From Acidithiobacillus sp. (GTDB lineage Bacteria; Pseudomonadota; Gammaproteobacteria; Acidithiobacillales; Acidithiobacillaceae): a stretch of 16,148 nucleotides of DNA. Numbering within the stretch: position 1 is the stretch's first letter; every line of letters starts with the position of its first letter. The stretch spans positions 1 to 16,148 of the forward strand of contig JAPTWR010000113.1 of the NCBI GenBank assembly GCA_028065135.1, written 5' to 3'. Positions 8,700 to 15,552 of the stretch are shown here, piece by piece. The notes under the pieces are model-generated. The model searched no databases and was not told the origin of the DNA. It worked only from the letters and a program-made list of their open reading frames with translations. Both the position numbers and the translations under genes were made by a program.

Positions 8700-9664
8700 T
8701 GGCGGATCTCTGCCTCTGGCTGTCGGGGCTGCGTGGTGTGCCGGAGGATGACCTGGGCGCGGTGTTGCCGCGTTACTGGGGTCGTGGGCGGGCGGAGCGG
8801 TTAGCGGCTGGTTCCTCTCTGGAGGTGGCGGGGCATTTGCTGGGTTTCGGGGGCTTGTTGCCCGCCGCGGCATTGCTGGCGGAGTCCGAGGGTATAACGA
8901 CCGAAGGACACTGGGTCATCGCCCTGGAGCCGGTGGCGTTTCGCGGACAGGCGGGGCGTGCGGTGTTACAGCCTCTGCCGGGTCTGGATGCGGACTCGGC
9001 AGAGGCGCTCTTTGCGGCGGCGGTGGCGCATATGGTGGATGCGCCCTGGACTCTGCGGCGCGGCGCCCGGCGCTGGTATGTGCTGGCCACCGATACGCCC
9101 GACCTGCACTGCCCCGATCCCGAACGCGTCTGGGGCCGCGAGCCCCTGGCCCTGCAAGTCACTGGTGCCGATGCCCGGCGCTGGAATGCCTTCCTCAATG
9201 AGTTGCAGATGCTTCTCGCCGCCCATCCCGTCAATCAGGATGCCGATGCCAGTGGTCAGGACTCCTGGTGTCTGTTCTGGGCCTGGGGGGAGGGGCGATT
9301 GCCTTCTGTGCGGCCCATTCCGAAGTGGAAGACCGTGGCGGCGGAGGCCGACTATCTGCAGGCCGCGGCCCGCTGGCTCGGCCTGCCGCTGTCCTACCCA
9401 AAAGCGCTGCAGACGGCGACGAAGCTCCCCGATGAACTGCTCTGGGTCTGGTCCGGAGTCTGGCTTTATCCGGATACGGCAAAATCCTTCGCGGCGCTGG
9501 TCCCCGCCCTGCGGACCTTGTGGCGGCGGGGCGGGCGCCTGGAGTGTTTGACGGGTGTGCTTGCCAGCGGCGGTATAGAGCGCCTTACGCTTCGCCGTGG
9601 GGATCGCTGGCGCTTCTGGCGCAGACCGGCCCGGCCGGGCCATGCGCTGCCGGGAGTCTGGTAG
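8699..9664 (+). CDS. RpfE-type / COG4255-like conserved protein
   Basis: This is a 321-residue soluble protein of a conserved proteobacterial family found next to recJ, annotated variously as RpfE-type regulator or phosphoglycerate-mutase-like; its biochemical function is not established. Family-like segments are the central YVLATDTPDLHCPDPERVWG (about residues 126-145) and the motif LNELQMLLAAHPVNQ (about 165-179), followed by an SWCLFWAWGEG stretch in the part where related proteins have a Trp/Gly-rich loop. No signal peptide or membrane segment is seen. It starts inside the thrC stop (TGATG) and abuts recJ directly (stop TAG then ATG). The identification rests on remembered family motifs and position, so the name should be treated as provisional. 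Confidence 0.65.
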   Translation: MADLCLWLSGLRGVPEDDLGAVLPRYWGRGRAERLAAGSSLEVAGHLLGFGGLLPAAALLAESEGITTEGHWVIALEPVAFRGQAGRAVLQPLPGLDADSAEALFAAAVAHMVDAPWTLRRGARRWYVLATDTPDLHCPDPERVWGREPLALQVTGADARRWNAFLNELQMLLAAHPVNQDADASGQDSWCLFWAWGEGRLPSVRPIPKWKTVAAEADYLQAAARWLGLPLSYPKALQTATKLPDELLWVWSGVWLYPDTAKSFAALVPALRTLWRRGGRLECLTGVLASGGIERLTLRRGDRWRFWRRPARPGHALPGVW

Positions 9665-11443
9665 ATGGCTGCGGAAGCCGTGCGCATTGTCGATCGTCCT
9701 GTGGCTGCGGCGATATTGCGCGCGGCTTTGGAACTCGGATACACCCCCCTCCAGGCCCGGATCATCGCCGGTAGATTGAGCGACGTCGATCTGGCGAATC
9801 TGCCGGAGTTGCTGAATATGCAGTTGAGTGGCCTCACCCCGCCCGACCTGCTCCCCGATATCGACATCGCTTCTGAATGTATCGTCTCCGCCATAAAACA
9901 AGGGTTGCCCATCCTCCTGATTTCGGACTTCGATGCCGATGGCGCTTCGGCCCACGCGGTGCTGAAGTTTGCATTCCGGGATTATTTCGGCGTCCCGGAA
10001 GTACGGATTCACAGCTATATCGGACACCGTCTGCGGGATGGCTACGGCGTCACCGAATCCCTGACCGATCGCATCCTCGCGGAGGCCCCCCGCCCCGCCC
10101 TGATCATTACCGCGGATCAAGGGAGCACGGATCACGAACGGATCGCCCGGCTGCGGGATCATGGTTTTACCGTCATCGTCACGGATCATCACGGCGTGCC
10201 CGCGGATGGGCCGCCGACGGCGGCCATGGCTTGTGTAAACCCGGTGCGCGAGGATTCGGCGTTTCCCGATCCGTATATCGCCGGCGTGCATGTGGCGTGG
10301 CTGCTGTGCTGCGCGGTTCGCCGGCGACTGATTCAGGACGGCGACCTTCCCGCCAGCGCGCCAAAACTCGGCGGTCTTTTGGACCTGGTTGCGCTGGGAA
10401 CCATGGCCGACTGCGTCGATCTGGCGCGATCGACCAATAACAAGGCGATCATCGCCCGCGGCCTGGCGATCATGAACGCGCCGGTGGCGCGGCCCGCCTG
10501 GCAGGCACTGTATGTCGCCACGAACTGCAGGGGCCCCATCACCGCCGCTACCCTGGCATTCAGTTTTGCGCCGGTCATCAATGCGCGCGGGCGTCTGGAT
10601 TCGGCGCTGGGCAGCGTGGATCTGCTCATGAGTGATAGTGTCCCGGTGGCGGAAGGACTGGCGCTGCATTTCGTGGAGCACAACACCGAACGGAAGGCGG
10701 TCCAGTCGAACATGCTGCAACGAAGCGCAAAACAGGCGGCACAGCAGGTTCGGGATGGCGCGGCGGCGATTACGATATTCGACCCGGAAGGCCACGCGGG
10801 TGTCCACGGTATCTGCGCCGCAAGACTGGCGGAATCTTTCGGCAGGCCCGTCGCTTATTTCTCGCCCAAAGCCGAGGGCCAACATATCACCGCCTCCCTG
10901 AGGACTGTGCATGGTTTTCATGTGCGGGATGCCCTGGCCGAGATAGCCGGCCGTTATCCCGATGATTTTGTCGCCTGGGGCGGCCATGCGGGCGCTGGTG
11001 GGGTGACCTTGAAGCGCGATGGGCTGCAGCGCTTTGCGGAGGCGTGGGCCTCTATCGCCGCAGACGCATTGCGTGACCAGAGGGCCGGCCCGGAGATTGT
11101 CACCGATGGTCCCCTGGAGGTGGCTCCCAGCTTCGCCGTCGTGGAAGAACTGGCGGCCCTGGAACCCTTTGGTCGCCAGTGGGAGCCCCCCGTTTTCAGA
11201 AGCCACGGCCGGATTGAACAGGTCCGGCCGGTAGGCGACGGCAGGCATCTGAAACTGGTCGTGAAAATGGATGCGAAGGACTACGACGCCATCTGGTTTG
11301 GCGCTGTGGAAAATGGCGTCTGCCCGGTGGGAGTGGGGCAGACGGTGCTCATGGCGTATGAACTGGATGTGAATACGTTCCGGGATACGACGACGCTGCA
11401 ATTGCGGATTCGGCATGTGGCGTTGGTGAGCCAAGGGGTTTGA
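9665..11443 (+). CDS. recJ: Single-stranded-DNA-specific exonuclease RecJ (divergent)
   Basis: RecJ degrades 5'-ended single-stranded DNA in recombination and mismatch repair. The 592 residues match the family over the full length: DHH motif I SDFDADGASAHAVL (D88, D90, D92), motif II as ADQGSTDHERI (D151), motif III VTDHHGVP (D174-H176), motif IV LLDLVALGTMADCVDL, the NARGRLDSALGSVDLL segment, and the DHHA1 glycine motif WGGHAGAGGVTL (about 438-449), then an OB-like C-terminus. Several usually invariant spots differ: DQG for D(N/C)G, GGHAGAGG for GGHAxAAG, and TASLRT where SGRS-like sequence is usual. The start directly follows the stop of the preceding gene. An hsdM remnant begins at the recJ stop. 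I read it as functional but diverged, or possibly a replacement copy. Confidence 0.85.
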   Translation: MAAEAVRIVDRPVAAAILRAALELGYTPLQARIIAGRLSDVDLANLPELLNMQLSGLTPPDLLPDIDIASECIVSAIKQGLPILLISDFDADGASAHAVLKFAFRDYFGVPEVRIHSYIGHRLRDGYGVTESLTDRILAEAPRPALIITADQGSTDHERIARLRDHGFTVIVTDHHGVPADGPPTAAMACVNPVREDSAFPDPYIAGVHVAWLLCCAVRRRLIQDGDLPASAPKLGGLLDLVALGTMADCVDLARSTNNKAIIARGLAIMNAPVARPAWQALYVATNCRGPITAATLAFSFAPVINARGRLDSALGSVDLLMSDSVPVAEGLALHFVEHNTERKAVQSNMLQRSAKQAAQQVRDGAAAITIFDPEGHAGVHGICAARLAESFGRPVAYFSPKAEGQHITASLRTVHGFHVRDALAEIAGRYPDDFVAWGGHAGAGGVTLKRDGLQRFAEAWASIAADALRDQRAGPEIVTDGPLEVAPSFAVVEELAALEPFGRQWEPPVFRSHGRIEQVRPVGDGRHLKLVVKMDAKDYDAIWFGAVENGVCPVGVGQTVLMAYELDVNTFRDTTTLQLRIRHVALVSQGV

Positions 11444-11614
11444 TCACCGAGCATATCGCCAAGATCGTCGACACCTGCCAATTCCGCAAGGAAGACACGC
11501 TATGCCTGTCGCGTGGAGATGACGGAGATCGAGAAAGCCATCCAGCAAGTGACCGCGAAACACCACGAATTTCTGAAAGAACTGGGCATGCCGCTGTTGC
11601 CTTGGACGGATTGA
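11440..11614 (+). pseudogene. Decayed HsdM C-terminal fragment (type I R-M methylase)
   Basis: One frame reads ITEHIAKIVDTCQFRKEDT (11443-11499) and the next frame continues TRYACRVEMTEIEK (from 11495) and ends AIQQVTAKHHEFLKELGMPL with stop 11612-11614. Together these match, from memory, the C-terminal end of type I DNA methylase HsdM (pattern EHIxKIVxTYQxR..E..RYxRRV.M.EIE, and the end HNxFLKELGLPxLP). Two lesions are visible: a one-base frameshift near 11491-11500, and loss of the roughly 40 residues that normally lie between EIEKND(Y/F)NLNISRY and the final helix, the two IEK segments being fused. No hsdS or hsdR follows. It is a relic and cannot be functional. Confidence 0.65.
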
Positions 11615-11776
11615 AGCCCTATCACACTTGCATCCCCTAGCCCAAGTATGACAACCTGATTACAAGAGATGATAGCGCTGCAATAGCAAAAAGCGCATAA
11701 AACCCGCAGATGAACAGAGGAGGCAGGCACAGGCTGATCGTGAACCAGATTACCTGCTGCAAGGAGCCTTGTTGAA
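11615..11776. other. AT-richer leader region upstream of putA
   Basis: These 162 bases are clearly less GC-rich than the neighbouring genes. They hold the putA ribosome-binding site (AAGGAG, 11761-11766, 10 bases before ATG 11777) and presumably its promoter. The best consensus match (ATGACA 11648-11653, 17-base gap, GATAGC) is poor. On the minus strand an open frame encodes about 40 mostly hydrophobic residues (11761 down to 11637), unrecognised and without a good start. No terminator hairpin is seen. Confidence 0.5.
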
Positions 11777-14700
11777 ATGTCTCAAACCCGTTTACAAACA
11801 GTTTTGCCCAGTGAGTTCGATGATTCCCCGGATTTTCTTCGGGGCAACACGTCGCTGCCACCTCCGTACCGGAACGAAGATCAGCAGGTGGAAGCTCTGC
11901 TGTCGGTGCTCATCGGCAAGCTGAACTGGCTGAAGGTCATGGATCAGGCGCGGCCCTGGGTGGATGCCGTGCGCAAGCAGCCCGCACCGTTCTGGGCTTT
12001 GGAATCCCTGTTAAGGGAATACCCCATAACCAGTGCCGAGGGCCTGGCCTTGATGCGTTTGGCCGAGGCCCTGCTGCGCGTGCCCGATACCGGTACAGCA
12101 GCGCTGCTGGCGGCAGACCAGTTGGGCAGGGCACGCTTTGCTGGTGAAGAAAAACAGTCCTGGATCACCCAGATTTCTGGCCGGGTGCTGATTTTGTCTC
12201 GCCGTCTGCTTGCTGAAAAAGAAACGCGCAGTCTGGTGCAAAGACTCGGTATGAATACCGTAGTGACGGCTGCGGTGCGGGCCATTGCGCTGCTGGGTCG
12301 GCAGTTTGTGCTCGGGCAGGATCTTGGCGAGGCGCTCCGGCGCTCCGCAGAAGCCCGGAAAAAACAGCCAGCACTATGCTATTCCTACGATATGTTGGGG
12401 GAGGGAGCCCGCAACAGCGCAGATGCGACCCGTTACGCAGCTTCTTATGAATTCGCCTTGCGAGCCCTCGCCACCCAACCCGGCAATGGGGGCTCTCGGG
12501 AGCGGGATGGTATCTCCATCAAATTGTCAGCATTACACCCGCGCTTTGAAGAAGCCCAGCGCGCCCGTCTTTGGAAAGAGTTGTTCCCCAAGTTGCAGCA
12601 ACTGTCCGAGCTGGCTGCCCAGGGGCGTTTGAATCTGACGCTGGATGCAGAAGAAAGTGATCGTCTTGAGCTGCAACTCGATTTGCTGGATGCCTTGCAA
12701 CAGTATATTGCCAGGCATGCGACTTGTGCAGGCTGGAACGGGTTGGGTATTGCCGTGCAGGCTTATCAGAGCCGGGCGGATGCCGCCATTGACGAAGTAC
12801 TGGCCCGGACGCGCCGTAGTCAGAGCCGTTTGATGTTGCGGCTGGTCAAGGGTGCTTACTGGGATATGGAAATCAAAAGAGCCCAGGAGATGGGCTTGTC
12901 CGGGTATCCGGTGTTCACCCATAAACATCATTCGGATATCAGTTATCTGGCCTGTGCGGCGCGGCTCCTCGAAGACGCCAACGGCTCCCAGGCGTTGGTC
13001 TATCCGCAATTTGCCACCCACAACGCGGCGACCATTGCCGCCGTTTTGCAATTGGCGGATCAGCAACCCGATGCCCGTTTTGAGATGCAGCGCCTGCATG
13101 GCATGGGAGAAGGGATTTATCGGGAAGTTTTGCGCCATGCCCATATTCAGCGCCTGCGGATTTATGCCCCGGTGGGCCGTCATCGGGATTTGCTCGCCTA
13201 TTTGGTCCGGCGGCTTCTCGAAAACGGTGCCAACACTTCTTTTATTCATCAGTTGGCCAATCAGCATGTGGCCGCCGAAGATCTGCTGGTCAGTCCGCTC
13301 TGGCGAGCCGAAGAGGCGGCTTTGCCTAAACCCATAGAGATTTACGGCCATCTTCATGGTGAATTACGACTGAACAGCCAAGGAATGGATATGACTTATA
13401 TTGCAGAACGCAGTCCCGCCCTGGAAGCCGTTTTGACCTTGCGGGTACAGACCCCCGAAGAAATACAGGCGGAAGATGTGGATCCGTTGATGCACGCACT
13501 GCACGCCGGGCAAACCCGTTGGGATGCGGTACCCGTGGAGCGCCGTGCCGAGATCTTGACCCAGGCGGCGGAGCTGCTGGAATCCCGGCAGGATAAATTG
13601 CTCGCCCTGATCATGCGCGAAGCGCACAAAACTTTGGCAGATGCTGTTGCCGAGCTGCGCGAGGCTGTGGATTTTTGCCGTTATTATGCCATTCAGGCCA
13701 AGGCGCTCATGCGCAAGGAAGTTCTGCCCGGTCCCACGGGTGAGGCCAACTCCCTGAGTCTGCGGGGACGCGGCGTATTTGTTTGCATTAGCCCTTGGAA
13801 TTTTCCCCTGGCAATTTTTGCGGGGCAGGTCGTCGCCGCCCTGGTTACGGGTAATAGTGTGGCCGCCAAGCCGGCCGAGCAGACCATGGCCATTGCCCAG
13901 GCTTTTGTCGAACTGCTGTGGGAGGCAGGCGTTCCCCGGGATGTGCTGGCACTGATGCCGGGTGCTGGCGAAACCGTGGGCGCGGCTCTGGTAGGGCATC
14001 CGCTGACTGGCGGAGTGGTGTTTACCGGTTCAACGGGGGTTGCTCGCCACATTCATCAGGGCCTGGCGGCCAAGGATGGCCCGATTGTGCCCTTGATTGC
14101 CGAGACCGGAGGCATCAATGCGATGATTGTGGATTCCACGGCTCTGGCGGAACAGGTGGTGGATGCGGTGGTTGCTTCGGCATTTCGTTCTGCAGGACAA
14201 CGATGTTCGGCGCTGCGCTTGCTCTGTGTGCAGGAAGAATGTGCAGAAGAAATTCTGACCATGCTCAAAGGTGCCATGCAGGAACTGGTGATCGGACCCA
14301 CCATCCATTATGCCACCGATGTCGGCCCAGTCATTGATGCCGAGGCTCAGGCCAATATCCTGGCGCAAATTGCCCGAGTGGAGCAGGGTGGGGGAAGATT
14401 GCTGGCCCGTTGTGCCTGGCCAGCATCCCTGCTGGAAAATGCCCAGGGTACGGATATTTCCGTGGCGCTGACGATGCAGGACGATCAGCAGCGGGATCTG
14501 CATTTTGTGGCCCCCTGTGCTTATGCTATTACCCATGTCAGTCAGGTTCGCGAGGAAATATTTGGTCCGGTGCTACAGGTGGTCACCTGGAAAGCCGGGC
14601 AAATCGACGCGCTGATTGATTCCATCAACGCTTTGGGGTTCGGGCTGACTTTAGGTGTCCAGACCCGGATTGATGGCCGGGCGGCACATATAGCTGCGCG

Positions 14701-14908
14701 GTCCCGCTGCGGCAATGTTTACGTCAACCGCAACATGATTGGTGCGGTGGTCGGTGTGCAACCCTTTGGTGGCGAAGGCTTAAGTGGAACCGGCCCGAAA
14801 GCCGGTGGTCCTCATTATTTATTGCGCATGGTTGCGGAACAGGCAGTGAGCATCAACACCACGGCAGCAGGAGGCAACGCAGAGCTGCTGGCGCAGGGCC
14901 GACTGTGA
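11777..14908 (+). CDS. putA: Bifunctional proline dehydrogenase / P5C dehydrogenase PutA
   Basis: PutA oxidises proline to glutamate in two steps, feeding electrons from the FAD domain to the quinone pool and making NADH in the second domain; it is peripheral to the inner membrane. The start has AAGGAG upstream. The PRODH barrel (about residues 170-480) shows MLRLVKGAYWDMEIKRAQ (K358), YPQFATHNAATIAAVL, FEMQRLHGMGEG and YLVRRLLENGANTSFIHQLA. The ALDH domain (about 540-1020) shows ISPWNFPLAIFAGQVVAAL, general base E776 (IAETGG), nucleophile C810 (SAGQRCSALR) and EEIFGPVLQVV. At 1043 residues it is a short type-A PutA: no ribbon-helix-helix DNA-binding domain precedes it, so it cannot be a self-repressor. 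GC is visibly lower than in flanking genes. No putP or regulator adjoins it, and broken mobile-element genes follow it. Confidence 0.96.
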   Translation: MSQTRLQTVLPSEFDDSPDFLRGNTSLPPPYRNEDQQVEALLSVLIGKLNWLKVMDQARPWVDAVRKQPAPFWALESLLREYPITSAEGLALMRLAEALLRVPDTGTAALLAADQLGRARFAGEEKQSWITQISGRVLILSRRLLAEKETRSLVQRLGMNTVVTAAVRAIALLGRQFVLGQDLGEALRRSAEARKKQPALCYSYDMLGEGARNSADATRYAASYEFALRALATQPGNGGSRERDGISIKLSALHPRFEEAQRARLWKELFPKLQQLSELAAQGRLNLTLDAEESDRLELQLDLLDALQQYIARHATCAGWNGLGIAVQAYQSRADAAIDEVLARTRRSQSRLMLRLVKGAYWDMEIKRAQEMGLSGYPVFTHKHHSDISYLACAARLLEDANGSQALVYPQFATHNAATIAAVLQLADQQPDARFEMQRLHGMGEGIYREVLRHAHIQRLRIYAPVGRHRDLLAYLVRRLLENGANTSFIHQLANQHVAAEDLLVSPLWRAEEAALPKPIEIYGHLHGELRLNSQGMDMTYIAERSPALEAVLTLRVQTPEEIQAEDVDPLMHALHAGQTRWDAVPVERRAEILTQAAELLESRQDKLLALIMREAHKTLADAVAELREAVDFCRYYAIQAKALMRKEVLPGPTGEANSLSLRGRGVFVCISPWNFPLAIFAGQVVAALVTGNSVAAKPAEQTMAIAQAFVELLWEAGVPRDVLALMPGAGETVGAALVGHPLTGGVVFTGSTGVARHIHQGLAAKDGPIVPLIAETGGINAMIVDSTALAEQVVDAVVASAFRSAGQRCSALRLLCVQEECAEEILTMLKGAMQELVIGPTIHYATDVGPVIDAEAQANILAQIARVEQGGGRLLARCAWPASLLENAQGTDISVALTMQDDQQRDLHFVAPCAYAITHVSQVREEIFGPVLQVVTWKAGQIDALIDSINALGFGLTLGVQTRIDGRAAHIAARSRCGNVYVNRNMIGAVVGVQPFGGEGLSGTGPKAGGPHYLLRMVAEQAVSINTTAAGGNAELLAQGRL

Positions 14909-14989
14909 TCATTATACGGGGGGCTTGAGTACCGGGATGTCGAAATTCTGTTCTCGTAACTGAGTGTTTTTCAATCGCTCCAGGAGTTT

Positions 14990-15190
14990 GTAATAAGAGC
15001 AGGCTTCGAAGCTGTGGCTGTCGATGGCAAAGTCCTCAAAGGCGCCGCGCGCGCAGAGGGAACTCAGGTGCATCTGCTCAGCGCGTTCATGCATGGACAG
15101 GGTGCCACCATCGCACAAAACAGAGATCGCCCGGAAAACCAACGAAATTCCTGAACACGGCTCCCTCAAGTCACCACTAAAATCAGGGGC
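14990..15190 (+). pseudogene. ISAs1-family transposase fragment (frameshifted)
   Basis: Reading from about 14990, one frame gives AVAVDGKVLKGAARAEGT then QVHLLSAFMHGQGATIAQ (to 15118), which matches the DDE-region signature of ISAs1-family transposases (VAxDGKTLRG...VHLLSAF...G.VLAQ). The next frame continues TEIARKTNEIPE (15120-15155), the expected following motif (V.AKTNEIPE). The shift falls in the AAAA run at 15117-15120, so one base was probably gained there. Homology then fades. Neither the N-terminal half nor the rest of the catalytic domain is present, nor could I find terminal inverted repeats. It is a dead relic. Confidence 0.7.
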
Positions 15191-15245
15191 GGAAAGCCTC
15201 TGCTACCATATCCAGCGAGCTTGACGGAGCCCTGGGTCAGTGCCC

Positions 15246-15374
15246 GATCAGCAGCAACGAGTGGCCAGCCACCTGCGCGAGATCAGCCAGGGCCGCTACA
15301 GCACGCTTACGGAACACATGCCCAAGGTGACGGCAGCTTCGGGCGTTATCTCACCACGTTATTTGTTTAACTGA
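15246..15374 (+). pseudogene. Probable IS21-family IstA transposase tail fragment
   Basis: The frame from 15246 to the stop at 15372-15374 reads DQQQRVASHLREISQGRYST then LTEHMPKVTAAS. This resembles the C-terminal IstA pattern (RVASH.R....G..ST..EHMP.AHR). The match ends soon after EHMP, and the usual following AH(R)xHxxWTPxR is missing, so the fragment is truncated or fused to other sequence. The match rests on a short motif, so it is only moderately secure. Confidence 0.45.
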
Positions 15375-15552
15375 GGTTAGGGCGGGTGGGGCTGTGACTG
15401 TAAGGGCTTTAGTCCTCGCAGCCGCTTGCGACGAAGTCGAAACACTGCTGGAGATCAGCGCCGAAACTGCGCATAATTACGGCCTTTGCGTGCGAGGCCA
15501 CCATGTGCGCGCGGACATGGTCCTGACGCAGCCGGATGGAAAGGGAAGAATC
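15375..15552. other. Leader region before prfB, no gene recognised
   Basis: The prfB reading frame is open back to 15394 (GTG start, about 53 extra residues, including ETLLEISAETAHNYGLCVRG), but this does not resemble RF2 or any protein I recognise. It may be leftover mobile-element sequence or native leader. The prfB promoter must lie here or further upstream if the insertion separates it from recJ transcription. No convincing -35/-10 pair was found. Confidence 0.4.

Noticed and set aside
7551..8873. A 440-codon minus-strand open frame antisense to thrC
   Set aside because: It is a shadow of thrC with His/Arg/Gly-rich low-information translation and no independent start signal.
8966..11434. 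An 822-codon open frame on the minus strand, antisense to the rpfE-type gene and recJ
   Set aside because: It is the mirror of two genes with clear family motifs in a GC-rich genome. Its product is rich in Arg, Gln, His and Pro with no recognisable domain, and such long antisense frames are expected from third-position GC bias.
15394..15552. Extended N-terminus for prfB from 15394
   Set aside because: The extra 53 residues do not resemble RF2, while ATG 15553 has a ribosome-binding site and gives a family-like N-terminus.
11444..15552. Composite transposon carrying putA
   Set aside because: The flanking relics are of different types (hsdM on the left, ISAs1 and IstA pieces on the right), and I could not find matching inverted or direct repeats at the two sides.
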